From positions 1 through 64,000 of the forward strand of contig NZ_LRFC01000002.1 in assembly GCF_001619875.1 (NCBI RefSeq): a DNA stretch of 64,000 bases. The letters run 5' to 3'. The DNA comes from Fictibacillus phosphorivorans. Its GTDB lineage: Bacteria; Bacillota; Bacilli; Bacillales; Fictibacillaceae. Each line of letters opens with the position of its first letter. Position 1 is the first letter of the stretch. Under the pieces are notes generated by a model. That model did not search any database. It was not told where the DNA came from and saw only the letters and a program-made list of their open reading frames with translations. This document shows positions 25,817 through 36,923 of the stretch, in pieces. Position numbers and translations under genes: made by a program.

Positions 25817-27625
25817 TTATTTAAGAGATCTTTTCATTCTCATAATTTCTTGGGCAATTTGGGCTGCCAGTTTTATTTCATTCCTTCTTATCGCGTCTTC
25901 TTGCTGCTTCTCTTTTTCTTGTATTTCCCGCAATAAAGGATAACTAGAAATAATACGAATATAATCTGCGAGCTCTACCTCATTTAATTCTTCACTGATT
26001 GTGAGCATCGCCAATTCTGAAGCTAATTTTCTTAACTTGTCATCGTCAATACGCTGCATGAACAACCCTACATTGGGTTTATTTCCTTCTTCATAAAAGG
26101 CATATAAGTATGCGGCGATTGCATTGTGTTCTTCAACATTAAAGCCCGAGCCCAACTTTTCCTGAATCAAGAAAGCGGCGTCCTCACTCTTTAACATGTG
26201 AGCAAGAACAATTCGTTCAGCATTAAGATTTCTCGGCAACAATGACTTCTGCAAAAGTGTTTGTATTCTAAAATTATTATCCCGCTTTTTAGGGCCGTTA
26301 TCCTTAGACCTTTGCAGTTGCTTGAAAGTCTGGGTTTGTTGCTGCTTTAATGCATCTAATGACAAATTAAATTCAGAAGCGATTTGCCGAAGATAATGAT
26401 CTCGTTCAACCGCTTTTGGCAGACGGGCTATTTCCTTGATAATCTCTTCGATATAGATCATCCGTTCTCCTTCATCACGAAGGTTTTTGCCCCGTCTGTA
26501 GTATTGTATTTTAAATGCCATTACGGTCAGGCTAGCCCCTATTATATCTTTTAGAAACGAATCGTTTCCAAATTTTGTAATATAGTCATCGGGGTCCATT
26601 CCATCTGGCATTTGTGAAATTTTCACGGCACAGCCTTGTTTCGTCAAAATTTCAGATGCACGAAACGCTGCCTCTACTCCTGCTCGGTCAGAATCATAGC
26701 AGATTGTGACTGATTGAACATTCCGTTTCAAAATTGCAGCATGATCTTCGGTAAGCGATGTGCCTAATGTTGCAACACCATTTGTTACGCCTGCTCTAAA
26801 AGCTGCAATTGTATCTACATATCCCTCAAAAATCACAGCATGCTGCTTCTGTCTCATATCTGCACGGGAAAGATTCAATCCGTAAAGTGTTTTTCCTTTT
26901 TGAAAGATTTTAGATTCAGGACTGTTTAAATATTTCGGTTCGTCCTTCCCATCTAAAACTCTTCCTCCAAAAGCTACAACTGCACCTGTACGATCCCAGA
27001 TTGGAAACATAATACGATTTCTAAAACGATCATATGGTTTTCCATCTGATTGCCTTTTTCCAATCAGTCCAACTTTTTCAGCTGTATTCAGATCCATACC
27101 TCTTTTTTGAAGAAACTGAGAGGCTGTTTCCCATGAATCTGGTGCAAAGCCTATTTGAAAACGTTCGATGGATTCTCTTGTAAATCCTCTGTTTTCCAAA
27201 TATTCCAAAGCGGGTCTGCCCTGTTTTGTGTGGAGTAAGCAATGGTGATACAATTTAGCCAATAACTCATGAACCTCAGCCATTGTCCTTTTTTCGTCTG
27301 TGCTTTTTTCGGAGAAGTTTTGCTGATGAATCTGAGGCAATTCAATGGCGCTTTTTTTCCCTAGTTGAGTCACAGCTTCAATAAAAGAGTACCCTTCAAT
27401 GTTCATCATAAAAGAAAAAACATTGCCTCCTGCTCCACAACCGAAACAATGATAGATCTGCTTTTCAGGAGAAACAGAAAAGGAAGGCGATTTTTCCCCG
27501 TGAAAAGGGCAAAGGCCAAAATAGTTTCTGCCTTGTTTTTTTAGAGGAACATAATCACTAATCACATCTACTATATCGTTTGATGACCTGACTTTCTCTA
27601 TTAAATCTTCAGGTATTCGTTCCAT
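25817..27625 (-). CDS. dnaG: DNA primase
   Basis: 602 residues. CHC2 zinc finger at the N-terminus (LCPFHGEKSPSF ... CFGCGAGGN, about 40-65), RNA-polymerase/TOPRIM core (VIFEGYVDTIAAF and ICYDSDRAG, about 265-315) and a C-terminal DnaB-binding helical domain. It makes the RNA primers for replication. Starts at ATG 27625 after a GTGGTGG ribosome site and ends 42 bp before sigA. Confidence 0.96.
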   Translation of the reverse strand: MERIPEDLIEKVRSSNDIVDVISDYVPLKKQGRNYFGLCPFHGEKSPSFSVSPEKQIYHCFGCGAGGNVFSFMMNIEGYSFIEAVTQLGKKSAIELPQIHQQNFSEKSTDEKRTMAEVHELLAKLYHHCLLHTKQGRPALEYLENRGFTRESIERFQIGFAPDSWETASQFLQKRGMDLNTAEKVGLIGKRQSDGKPYDRFRNRIMFPIWDRTGAVVAFGGRVLDGKDEPKYLNSPESKIFQKGKTLYGLNLSRADMRQKQHAVIFEGYVDTIAAFRAGVTNGVATLGTSLTEDHAAILKRNVQSVTICYDSDRAGVEAAFRASEILTKQGCAVKISQMPDGMDPDDYITKFGNDSFLKDIIGASLTVMAFKIQYYRRGKNLRDEGERMIYIEEIIKEIARLPKAVERDHYLRQIASEFNLSLDALKQQQTQTFKQLQRSKDNGPKKRDNNFRIQTLLQKSLLPRNLNAERIVLAHMLKSEDAAFLIQEKLGSGFNVEEHNAIAAYLYAFYEEGNKPNVGLFMQRIDDDKLRKLASELAMLTISEELNEVELADYIRIISSYPLLREIQEKEKQQEDAIRRNEIKLAAQIAQEIMRMKRSLK

Positions 27626-27683
27626 ATTACCACCACAGAATCTTTGTTTCTTTAGACACTAGATATATATTCGTGGCACAACT

Positions 27684-28151
27684 CTATTTTCCTTCAACAT
27701 TCGACAGGATTTCGCAAAAAACTGTGCAGAACCTTTCTGTGTCCTCCTTCTTAAATTTTGCAGGTCCCTTTGAATGCTTGCCTGACCGTCTTGCTTTTGC
27801 AGACATATAACGTTCATGCAGTACTCTTTCCATTTCATTCTCTTGGAATTGTTTCCCTCTTGGGGTAATAACGTAAACCCCTTTTGAAAGAAGAAGACTA
27901 GCCAACGCATGATCTTGTGTAACAACAAGATCATTTTGTTTAGAATGATTATGTATGTACAGATCAACTTCCTCAGGACTTGCATCAACCAAAATCCAGC
28001 GCCCGGGCTGGTCAGTGCTGCTTGCGTGTGCATAAGAAGTGACAAAGATAGGTTCAAAGTTAAACTTTTTAGAGAACTTATTAATCTCTTCTTTTATAAC
28101 AACAGGACAAGCATCTGCATCAACAAATACATTTCCAATTAATTTTTCCAT
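27684..28151 (-). CDS. yqxD: UPF0178 / DUF188 protein YqxD
   Basis: 155 residues with the DUF188 hallmarks FVDADACPV near the N-terminus, VVTQDHALA in the middle and GPAKFKKEDTERF near the C-terminus, a PIN-like fold. Function not established. First gene of the dnaG-sigA operon, as in B. subtilis. The start ATG 28151 lacks a good ribosome site; an AAGGAG lies about 28 nt upstream, ahead of an in-frame stop. Confidence 0.87.
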   Translation of the reverse strand: MEKLIGNVFVDADACPVVIKEEINKFSKKFNFEPIFVTSYAHASSTDQPGRWILVDASPEEVDLYIHNHSKQNDLVVTQDHALASLLLSKGVYVITPRGKQFQENEMERVLHERYMSAKARRSGKHSKGPAKFKKEDTERFCTVFCEILSNVEGK

Positions 28152-28268
28152 ATTCTTATGTTCTACTTTAACAGTGATTCTCCTTCATATAAGAGCATTT
28201 GTCGAAAAAAAGCATAGTCAATGTATCACTATTTTGGACAAACTTATAAATTTTAATCACAATGTAAT

Positions 28269-28297
28269 ATTATAATGAATGTCTGCCTGTTTTACCA
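28269..28297 (-). promoter_or_regulatory. probable promoter of yqxD-dnaG-sigA
   Basis: A perfect TATAAT (28269-28274) on the minus strand; the -35 region (TGGTAA at 17 bp) is weak. The predicted leader is about 110 nt. Confidence 0.4.
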
Positions 28298-28497
28298 GCG
28301 AAAAGTTTAAAAATAAAAGCTTCTTATTTGTTAAATCGCTGGGCATACTCTTTTTATTCATTCTCATCATAGAAAGGTGTTTGGAATTACAAGGTCCTTG
28401 CCTTAAACTAGTGGTACTTTCTCACAAAAACATGCCATGAGATTTCAGTCCATTTTGCATTCACTTTTAAATGCAGGGAAGAGTTTTTCACTGCAAT
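28298..28497. other. intergenic stretch, no gene seen
   Basis: Between the sigA-operon promoter and the ppsR terminator I find no convincing reading frame or RNA gene. The only structure is an inverted repeat TGCATT ... AATGCA around 28456-28475. Confidence 0.5.
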
Positions 28498-28526
28498 ATA
28501 AAAAGCGCAATCCTCTGCGCTTTTTA
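28498..28526 (-). terminator. ppsR terminator
   Basis: AAAAAGCGCA pairs with TGCGCTTTTT over a 6-nt loop. Confidence 0.9.
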
Positions 28527-28569
28527 TTTCTGAATCATAATGGTACTTGGGAGAAACGATTTTACAAAT

Positions 28570-29385
28570 CTATTTATACGACTTACCTTGAAACAGATTG
28601 TAGATAACATTTGCAGATTCCTCTACTGCTTTATTAGACACCTCTACTACTCTGCACCCAATTCGATCTACGACTTTGTTAAAATACACAAGCTCTTGCT
28701 TAATTCTTTCCATGTTGGCGTAGTTTGCCTCTGAATTTAATCCTAGTGCTTTTAACCGCTCACGACGAATGTCGTTTAACTTTTCAGGCGTGATTTTTAG
28801 GCCGAAGCACTTATTAGGCGATACCTTAAATAATTCTTCAGGCGGTTCTACTTCAGGAACGATTGGTACATTCGCAACCTTTAATCGCTTATGTGCTAAA
28901 TATTGTGATAGAGGTGTTTTTGACGTTCTAGAAACACCGATCAATACAACATCTGCTTTTAATATACCGCGTGGGTCTCTTCCATCATCATACTTTACAG
29001 CAAACTCTATCGCTTCTACTTTTCTAAAATATTCATCATCGAGTTTGTGTACAACACCCGGTTCATATCTTGGAACTTGATTCAATCTCGATTGTAGCTG
29101 ATTCATCATTGGTCCCATAATGTCCACAGTCGGGATGTTAAGTGATGCAGCCTGTTGGGCAAGATAGTTGCTTATTTCAGGTACTACAAGTGTATAAGCT
29201 ATAATGCCATTATGGTCTTTCGCTAAAGAGACCACTTCATCAATTGTTTCTTTATCTTCTACATAAGGTACACGTTTAATCTCAATTCCGGTAGAATTAA
29301 ACTGGCTAGCTGCTGCTTTTACAACCAACTCAGCCGTTTCACCGACTGAATCGGAAACGACGTATACGATTGGACGTCCTGTCAT
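28570..29385 (-). CDS. ppsR: pyruvate, phosphate dikinase regulatory protein (DUF299)
   Basis: 271 residues. Bifunctional ADP-dependent kinase / Pi-dependent pyrophosphorylase family that switches PPDK or PEP synthetase off and on by threonine phosphorylation. Seen: the opening [13 protein letters not shown], the P-loop [12 protein letters not shown] (about 150-161) and [13 protein letters not shown]. It follows ccpN by 19 bp, the same pair as yqzB-yqfL of B. subtilis, where both act in gluconeogenic control; a shared transcript is likely. Confidence 0.9.
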   Translation of the reverse strand: MTGRPIVYVVSDSVGETAELVVKAAASQFNSTGIEIKRVPYVEDKETIDEVVSLAKDHNGIIAYTLVVPEISNYLAQQAASLNIPTVDIMGPMMNQLQSRLNQVPRYEPGVVHKLDDEYFRKVEAIEFAVKYDDGRDPRGILKADVVLIGVSRTSKTPLSQYLAHKRLKVANVPIVPEVEPPEELFKVSPNKCFGLKITPEKLNDIRRERLKALGLNSEANYANMERIKQELVYFNKVVDRIGCRVVEVSNKAVEESANVIYNLFQGKSYK

Positions 29386-29404
29386 GTTGGCCTCCCCATT
29401 TTAG

Positions 29405-30040
29405 TTATAGTAATTCGTCATGCGCTAGTTCTACAAAAGCTTTCGTGATATTGGTCTTCGTTATTCTGCCAACAACTTCAAGCCCGCTCTCTTCGTTCGA
29501 ACGCTTAACTACTGGAAGACAGTCGATTTGTTTTCCAATTAAAATGTGAGCGATATCTAATAAGTAATCCTCTTTAAAACAATACGTTATATTAGGCATT
29601 CTTGTCATGATAATATTTATTGGAATGCTATTTATTTCTTGTTTTCCCATACTTGCTCTCAATAAATCTTTTCGTGAAGCAACCCCTGCCAAATGTCCGT
29701 TTTTATTAATAATAAATAGTGTTCCGACATCTTCTAAAAACATCGTGCAAATTGCTTCATAAACAGTAGCTGAGTCCTGAACAACCACTGGAATGGAAGT
29801 AAACTCAGCAACTTTAATCTTTTTCACCTTTTCGGTTAACAATTGTGAACCTGTTTTGCCTGTATAAAAATACCCTACTCTTGGTCTTGCATCCAGGTAG
29901 CCTGCCATCGTTAAAATAGCTAGATCTGGCCTTAAAGTCGCTCTTGTTAAATCCAGCTGATCTGCAATTTGCTCTCCAGTTATCGGTCCATTATCCTTAA
30001 CAATCTCTATAATTTTTTGCTGCCTCTTATTTAGTTCGAT
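29405..30040 (-). CDS. ccpN: CcpN, repressor of gluconeogenic genes
   Basis: 211 residues if started at ATC 30040. The N-terminal winged helix (ELNKRQQKIIEIVKDNG ... LTRATLRPDLAILT) is followed by two CBS domains (about 70-210; SIPVVVQDSATVYEAIC, IIMTRMPNITY). CcpN represses gapB and pckA during glycolytic growth. The first standard start in frame is ATG 29908, which would delete the DNA-binding helices. A near-ideal ribosome site AAGGTGGTG stands 6 nt before ATC, and a TAA lies two codons upstream of it, so an ATC start is the best reading. Confidence 0.88.
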   Translation of the reverse strand: MELNKRQQKIIEIVKDNGPITGEQIADQLDLTRATLRPDLAILTMAGYLDARPRVGYFYTGKTGSQLLTEKVKKIKVAEFTSIPVVVQDSATVYEAICTMFLEDVGTLFIINKNGHLAGVASRKDLLRASMGKQEINSIPINIIMTRMPNITYCFKEDYLLDIAHILIGKQIDCLPVVKRSNEESGLEVVGRITKTNITKAFVELAHDELL

Positions 30041-30089
30041 TGTTTACACCACCTTTTGCCGCATCCAATGTGTTATACTTATTTTTATT

Positions 30090-30118
30090 ATTATAACCTA
30101 TTAAAGGAAGAATGCGAA
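30090..30118 (-). promoter_or_regulatory. promoter of ccpN-ppsR
   Basis: TTCGCA, a 17-bp spacer, then TATAAT on the minus strand. Confidence 0.6.
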
Positions 30119-30119
30119 C

Positions 30120-30153
30120 TAAAAAAACTGCAAAGATTTAAGGCTTCACAGTT
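30120..30153 (-). terminator. recO terminator
   Basis: Minus strand AACTG ... CAGTT with extra pairing inside (GAAG/CTTT), followed by T7. Confidence 0.6.
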
Positions 30154-30155
30154 TC

Positions 30156-30899
30156 TTAAGATAGTTCATCTAATTGTTTAAGAAATTTCTTTGATTTTAA
30201 AAACACACCTGAATATTCATCCATGTATGCATCAAATATCATTCGAAGTTCTTTTTTTGTTTCTTTTTTTAATGATACATTGCCAAGCCTGGCTAAATCT
30301 AAGTGGTAAAACATATTTAAAAGCTTGGCCGAACCTTTAGAGATCTTGATTCGATAAGGGTCTTTATAAGAACACCTTTCACAAAGAAACCCACCTTCTC
30401 GAATAGAAAAAGAAAAATCTCCTTCTGCGGAGTGACAAGATACACATTTTGTTAATTCGGGGACAATTCCAGATGTTTTCATCATTTTCATCTCAAATAA
30501 AAAGGTAATCACTTCCGGGTCAATACCGTGATTAATATATTCCAACGATTGTTTGATCCAGCCAAAAAGGTCTGGCCGTAAATCATCCTCAGAAGTATGT
30601 CTATCTAACAATTCTGCTAGATAGGCAGCATAGGCGGTCTTAACTAAATCTTCTCTTATTTTACGAAAAGAAGACAATGCTTCACCTTGCTGAAGGGTAC
30701 CTAGCCCTCTTCCTTTTTGAAAAACAAAGATTCCGTATGTAAAAAGCTGCGTAATGGACGTGAAACGGCTTTTTGGTTTTTTAGCCCCTCTTGCCATTAC
30801 GCCGATCTTTCCTAACTCTTTTGTATACAGAGTAATAATTGTATTAGATTCACCATACGGAACGGTTTTAATGACTATTCCTTCCACTTTATAAAGCAA
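30156..30899 (-). CDS. recO: DNA repair protein RecO
   Basis: 247 residues. An N-terminal OB fold (KVEGIVIKTVPYGESNTI) and a helical domain with a four-cysteine zinc site (CVSCHSAEGD ... CERCSY, about 148-175). It loads RecA with RecR and anneals SSB-coated strands. I chose TTG 30899, about 8 nt after AGGGTGGTG; the two GTG codons upstream lie inside that site. Downstream of era and yqzL as in B. subtilis. Confidence 0.92.
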   Translation of the reverse strand: MLYKVEGIVIKTVPYGESNTIITLYTKELGKIGVMARGAKKPKSRFTSITQLFTYGIFVFQKGRGLGTLQQGEALSSFRKIREDLVKTAYAAYLAELLDRHTSEDDLRPDLFGWIKQSLEYINHGIDPEVITFLFEMKMMKTSGIVPELTKCVSCHSAEGDFSFSIREGGFLCERCSYKDPYRIKISKGSAKLLNMFYHLDLARLGNVSLKKETKKELRMIFDAYMDEYSGVFLKSKKFLKQLDELS

Positions 30900-30941
30900 G
30901 GTAATCACCACCCTCTCATCAAGAAGGCACCGTAGTTACAA

Positions 30942-31085
30942 TTAATGAAATGGAGGTTCCTCAAGAGACTCTTCATAAGGAATAACTGCTGATAAAGCTG
31001 TTATTTCATGGTCTAGCTCTTTGTATAACAAATAGGTATCAATATTGCCCGTTTCACAGAACACTTTCCAAGTAAATTCTTTCAT
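30942..31085 (-). CDS. yqzL: YqzL small protein
   Basis: 47 residues, MKEFTWKVFCETGNIDTYLL followed by an acidic tail ending EEPPFH. It matches the short YqzL proteins always found between era and recO; function unknown. ATG 31085 follows AAAGGTGTG. The longer frame open to 31154 has no support. Confidence 0.82.
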   Translation of the reverse strand: MKEFTWKVFCETGNIDTYLLYKELDHEITALSAVIPYEESLEEPPFH

Positions 31086-31207
31086 GGTTTGGACACACCT
31101 TTCTATTTGTTTTTCTCCTGTTATAACTAGGTTCACCTTAATTGTTTTTTTCATGTGAAGGAAATTTTAACAGTTTTAAATAATTGCTGTTGTTGCAATC
31201 AGTGTTG

Positions 31208-31357
31208 TCATTGAAAGGAGTTGATCTACGTTTCAGATGCTCGCTTTCCGTGGGGCAAGCGGTGAGCCACATTCGGGCGTTTCACTTTTAAGTGTCTCAC
31301 CCGCCCGCCTGTCCCACAGGAGTCTCGCATCTTCCACTCCAATCAACTTATCAATGA
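31208..31357. repeat. Bacillaceae palindromic intergenic repeat, copy 1
   Basis: About 150 bp with inverted ends (TCATTGAAAGGAGTTGAT and ATCAACTTATCAATGA) and an imperfect stem that includes GATGCTCGCTTTCCG opposite AGGAGTCTCGCATC. An inner stem pairs GGTGAG with CTCACC. It lies between era and yqzL, read in the same direction. Elements with the GCTCGCTTTCCG / GGAGTCTCGC signature are common between genes in many Bacillaceae. Confidence 0.82.
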
Positions 31358-31419
31358 AGAGAATTAAGAAGTACAAGCAGCTAATTTTAAGCAACAATCT
31401 TTAGAGAAAATCTTTATTA

Positions 31420-32734
<1,315 letters not shown>

Positions 32735-32744
32735 TTAACAATTA

Positions 32745-33122
32745 TTACTTTATACTGTTTATGCTGTTTAAAAGCGGTTCAATAAATAGCAGTATACCGA
32801 TTATAACAGCAAATATTGAAAAAACCAAAACTGCACCTGCAGCAGCATCTTTCGCTCTCTCTGCTAAGAGATGATACTCTGGTGAAATTAAGTCCACTAT
32901 GTTTTCAATAGCTGTGTTGATCAACTCTAATGCTAAGACCAAGCCAATAACAATAAATAAAATGATTAATTTCACTGAAGAAAAATCAAGTGCAATCGCT
33001 ATAGAAATAACGATTACACTTATAAAAGCATGGATACGAAAATTTTGCTCAGTTTTAAAGGTTGAAACAATGCCCGCAAATGCAAACATAAAACTTGAGA
33101 TCAACTTTCTCCATGAAATCAT
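32745..33122 (-). CDS. dgkA: diacylglycerol/undecaprenol kinase, DgkA family
   Basis: 125 residues with three membrane helices and the family motif [16 protein letters not shown] (catalytic Glu and Asn). In Gram-positive bacteria this family phosphorylates undecaprenol, recycling the cell-wall carrier. It overlaps ybeY by 4 bp. Confidence 0.92.
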   Translation of the reverse strand: MISWRKLISSFMFAFAGIVSTFKTEQNFRIHAFISVIVISIAIALDFSSVKLIILFIVIGLVLALELINTAIENIVDLISPEYHLLAERAKDAAAGAVLVFSIFAVIIGILLFIEPLLNSINSIK

Positions 33123-33586
33123 CTTTTTAATCCGTATTGCTCCAGGATTTCTTCTTGTCTGCCAAACATTCTTTTTTCATCTTCTTCATTCATATGGTCG
33201 TAACCTAGCAGGTGTAAAAAGCCGTGTACAGCGAGAAAGCCCATTTCTCTATCTAAAGAATGCCCATACTCTTCAGCCTGTTCTTTCGCAACATCTAAGC
33301 ATATAATAATGTCTCCTAAAAACCTTGTTTCTTCTCCGCCAATAATTTCTGTCTCATCTTCTCCCAACTCTTCCATGGCAAAAGAAATAACATCTGTTAC
33401 ACTGTCTTTTTGTCTGTATTCACTGTTAATTTCTTGAATTCTTTCTTTTGTTACAAGGGTTACCGAAACTTCTGATTGGCCTGTTTCTTCCATTTCAGCC
33501 GCTTTTTCAAGTACATTTGTTAATAGTTCCTGAAATTCTGTACTGCTTTCATCCATTTCATTTAAATACTCTACATGTAGGATCAT
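33119..33586 (-). CDS. ybeY: endoribonuclease YbeY
   Basis: 155 residues ending with the zinc site [11 protein letters not shown] (three His about 120-130). Takes part in 16S rRNA 3'-end maturation and ribosome quality control. Overlaps both neighbours by 4 bp, so the pgpH-ybeY-dgkA genes are one operon. Era acts on the same rRNA end and is encoded close by. Confidence 0.95.
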   Translation of the reverse strand: MILHVEYLNEMDESSTEFQELLTNVLEKAAEMEETGQSEVSVTLVTKERIQEINSEYRQKDSVTDVISFAMEELGEDETEIIGGEETRFLGDIIICLDVAKEQAEEYGHSLDREMGFLAVHGFLHLLGYDHMNEEDEKRMFGRQEEILEQYGLKR

Positions 33587-35703
33587 TGTTTTTCCACCTT
33601 TTTCGTTTCTTCTGGATACTCTATTCTGGAATGAAAAATCCCTTTTAATGTTTCGGTCAACGTCTTAGCAACCGTATCCAATTCTTTAAGGGTAATATCA
33701 CATTCATCGAATTGACCATCCTCAAGTCTATCATTTATTATCTTTCGAATAATTCCGTCGATTTTAACTGGTGTTGGCTTAGATAGAGATCGAACAGCCG
33801 CTTCTACCGCATCTGAAATACCGATAATTGCAACTTCCTTGTTCTGAGCTTTTGGCCCTGGATATCGAAAATCCGATTCAGCTACTTCCTTATCAGTTAG
33901 TTGGCAAGCTTTATGGTAAAAGAATTTTAGTAAAGTCGTTCCATGGTGCTGTTCAGCTATGTCTATAATTTCTTTTGGTATTTTTTCTGCTCTAAGCATA
34001 TCTGCCCCATCATAGGGATGGGCTGTAATGATCGTCTTACTTAACTGTGGAGCAATCTTATCATGCGGATTCTCCATATTCATTTGATTCTCAATAAAAA
34101 AATGGGGACGTTTCGTTTTTCCAACATCATGATAGTAAGAACCCACTCTTGCCAAAAGTCCATTAGCACCAATAGACTCACACGCAGCTTCAGAAAGATT
34201 CGCTACCATGATGCTATGGTGATAAGTACCAGGTGCTTCCATAAGCACTTTTCGTAATATAGGATGATTTGGATTAGATAATTCGATAAGTTTGGTTACT
34301 GACAAGATGTTAAAAGAAGACTCAATAACAGGCAACAAGCCTAGTGTAAGAACAGCAGCTACAAACCCCGAAATAGCGGCACAGCCAAGGTCTAGTCCGA
34401 TCTGCAAGGATGTAAACTTACCGTTTTGCAGCAATAGAACACTAGCTACAGTTAGGATGGCTATAAAAGATACGAAAAATCCAGCTTGAAGAATTTTCGA
34501 ACGCTGCTGTGTTTTACCTAGAAACACAATCCCAGAAATTCCGTTAAATAAAATATACATGCTCATAATAAAGTTAAAGTTCCCTGTTGTTTGTTCGTTA
34601 AAGATTAAGGCTGCACTAAAAGCAAAGATAATCGTTGAAACTACGGCTAGCTCTTCATTAAATAACATCTTGATCATCATCGCACCAGCGGCAACAGGAA
34701 CTGCATACATAAGACTCGTTAGACCTAGCTCTGTGCTAATGCTTAACACTTTCATTACGACAAGGGTAAGCGTGAAAAGTAAGGCGTAAATCGTAACATA
34801 TTTTCTGAAATGTTCCTTCTCCCGCTCTTCTTTCATAAAATAATACAAACCAGCCATTACGATCAGCACAAAAAGGAACAGACCATAATACGGATAGGTT
34901 TTCATTTCCTGATCCAATAAACCTACCTTTTTCAGCCTATCGTAGACCTCTGGCGTAATAACAGATCCACTCTTAACCAGGACTTCTCCTTCTCTGATGA
35001 AAACCTCTTCTACTTTATCGCTTGCTTCTTTTCGTTTTTGTCTCGTTTTTTCCGGATCTAATGTTCTGTTAGCAATGATAAAACTTCTCGTGATTTCTTC
35101 GGTTGCATTTCTTAACGAGTAGGACAAGTTGCTGTTTTCACGAATCAGTTGAACTGCTTCATTCCTAGCCTCTTCTACTTCTTCCACCATAATTGGATTA
35201 GACAGAATCTTATTTACAACATCCGGTCCCAAATTTTTCATATTGTTTAATTCTGTCTCACTCGCTTTTGAAAGTGCGGTATATGTCTCATCAGAGATAT
35301 CCGATTTATCTATTGTTGTTTTTATCTGCTCTAGCTTTTGATCCATGGTTAATTGAGCTTCATCTTCACTTTTTTTCTCTTCAGACTTATTAATCGTTAT
35401 GACTATGTCAATTAAATCCTTCATAGCCTCTGCTTGCAGTAAAGCGAGATCTCTGTTGAATGTATACTCATTCTTCACACTCTCTTCAGCAAGCCTTTTC
35501 CTCGCTTCCGTTTGTTCTTCCAGCGGAATCGTGATAGGAGATTGGATATCCCTAGGAGCACGTTCATAAACATTAACGTCCACTACATTTGGGGTTACAT
35601 TGCTGACTAACAAAGAAAACAAGATAATGCCCATTATAATAAAGGAAACTGTTGCTACACTTAAACGAAAGTAATTGGACAAAAGATGCCTGAAATTGGC
35701 CAA
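33583..35703 (-). CDS. pgpH: 7TM-HD family c-di-AMP phosphodiesterase PgpH (YqfF)
   Basis: About 706 residues. One N-terminal membrane helix, a large extracellular domain (about 50-280), seven membrane helices (about 285-475) and a cytoplasmic HD domain with [17 protein letters not shown] (about 510-530). By homology it degrades c-di-AMP to pApA. I chose TTG 35703, 9 nt after AAGGAG, over an ATG at 35730 that lacks a site. First gene of its operon. Confidence 0.92.
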   Translation of the reverse strand: MANFRHLLSNYFRLSVATVSFIIMGIILFSLLVSNVTPNVVDVNVYERAPRDIQSPITIPLEEQTEARKRLAEESVKNEYTFNRDLALLQAEAMKDLIDIVITINKSEEKKSEDEAQLTMDQKLEQIKTTIDKSDISDETYTALSKASETELNNMKNLGPDVVNKILSNPIMVEEVEEARNEAVQLIRENSNLSYSLRNATEEITRSFIIANRTLDPEKTRQKRKEASDKVEEVFIREGEVLVKSGSVITPEVYDRLKKVGLLDQEMKTYPYYGLFLFVLIVMAGLYYFMKEEREKEHFRKYVTIYALLFTLTLVVMKVLSISTELGLTSLMYAVPVAAGAMMIKMLFNEELAVVSTIIFAFSAALIFNEQTTGNFNFIMSMYILFNGISGIVFLGKTQQRSKILQAGFFVSFIAILTVASVLLLQNGKFTSLQIGLDLGCAAISGFVAAVLTLGLLPVIESSFNILSVTKLIELSNPNHPILRKVLMEAPGTYHHSIMVANLSEAACESIGANGLLARVGSYYHDVGKTKRPHFFIENQMNMENPHDKIAPQLSKTIITAHPYDGADMLRAEKIPKEIIDIAEQHHGTTLLKFFYHKACQLTDKEVAESDFRYPGPKAQNKEVAIIGISDAVEAAVRSLSKPTPVKIDGIIRKIINDRLEDGQFDECDITLKELDTVAKTLTETLKGIFHSRIEYPEETKKVEKQ

Positions 35704-35922
35704 GCGATACCACTCCTTAAACTTGTACATCCTATTCTAATCTTAGCAAAAATTGTACAAATATGGTACTTATCAAAAGAAAAAGATAAAAGTAATCATT
35801 TTCATAAATAGGCAGTTTACATATTGATTTAAACTGGTTGATTTCGTTACAAGTATTTGTTTTCCAAGGTATCAACGCGTTGTATTCCTACTCATTAGCA
35901 TCTTGTCCATTTCTTACCCCAT

Positions 35923-35950
35923 GTAAAAAAGCCTCCATAGAAATAGAGGC
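35923..35950 (-). terminator. phoH terminator
   Basis: GCCTC and GAGGC pair, followed by T6 on the minus strand; it abuts the phoH stop and separates yqfC-yqfD-phoH from pgpH. Confidence 0.7.
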
Positions 35951-35951
35951 C

Positions 35952-36923
35952 TTAATCTTCGTATGTTTCATATGCTTCAATAATTCGTTGGACTAGCGGA
36001 TGACGTACAACATCCAGTTGTTTTAAGTATATAAAATCGATTCCTTTTACGCTTTCGAGTCTTTTTTCAGTTACCTTTAACCCAGATTCCTTTCCACGAG
36101 GAAGGTCGATCTGTGTTAAATCACCTGTAATAACCATCTTTGAGCCAAATCCAAGACGCGTTATAAACATTTTCATTTGTTCTGGTGTTGTGTTTTGGGC
36201 TTCGTCTAATATAACAAAGCTTTCATCAAGTGTACGGCCTCTCATGTACGCTAAAGGAGCTATTTCAATCGTTCCTCGCTCAATCAGCCTTTCCGTGTGT
36301 TCAGCCCCTAAAAGGTCGTGCAGAGCATCGTAAAGAGGACGCAGATAAGGATCTACTTTTTCTTTTAGATCACCCGGCAAAAAACCAAGGCTCTCACCTG
36401 CTTCAACAGCAGGACGGGTAAGAACAATCTTCTTCATTTTACCTTCTTTTAAAGCATTAACGGCCATAACAACCGCAAGATAGGTCTTTCCAGTACCAGC
36501 AGGACCTATACCAAAGACAAGGTCGCGCTTTCTCATGGATTGGACGTAATGTCGTTGGCCAAGAGTCTTTACACGGATTGGTTTTCCTTTTGCAGTAACT
36601 GCAATATCTTCTTCATAAAGCTCACTTAATTCATCCAGCATATTTTTTTCAGCAAGCTGAACAGCATAAACAATGTCTCTTTCTGAAATCTTGATTCCTT
36701 TACGCACCAATTTCAGCAAGACAAACAAAGTCTCTTCAACCATTTCTGCTTTAGCGAGTTCACCTGAAACTAGAATATCTTCCCCTCTAGTGACTATACT
36801 CACGTTGAGCTTGTCTTCAATCACCTTCAAGAAAGCATCGTTCGGCCCAAAAAGTGAAGCTGCTTCAGTCGTATTTTCGAGTTGTAATGAATTAAGTCTT
36901 TTCGTTTCTGACAAACTACTCAT
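35952..36923 (-). CDS. phoH: PhoH-like ATPase
   Basis: 323 residues. Short N-terminal KH-like part, then the PhoH ATPase core: Walker A GPAGTGKTYLAV (about 133-144), Walker B FVILDEAQNT and the following VITGDLTQIDLPRG. Probably an RNA-linked ATPase; often placed beside ybeY. ATG 36923 overlaps the yqfD stop (ATGA), but its AAGGAG is only 1 nt away; a TTG at 36914 has 9-nt spacing and may be the true start. Confidence 0.92.
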   Translation of the reverse strand: MSSLSETKRLNSLQLENTTEAASLFGPNDAFLKVIEDKLNVSIVTRGEDILVSGELAKAEMVEETLFVLLKLVRKGIKISERDIVYAVQLAEKNMLDELSELYEEDIAVTAKGKPIRVKTLGQRHYVQSMRKRDLVFGIGPAGTGKTYLAVVMAVNALKEGKMKKIVLTRPAVEAGESLGFLPGDLKEKVDPYLRPLYDALHDLLGAEHTERLIERGTIEIAPLAYMRGRTLDESFVILDEAQNTTPEQMKMFITRLGFGSKMVITGDLTQIDLPRGKESGLKVTEKRLESVKGIDFIYLKQLDVVRHPLVQRIIEAYETYED

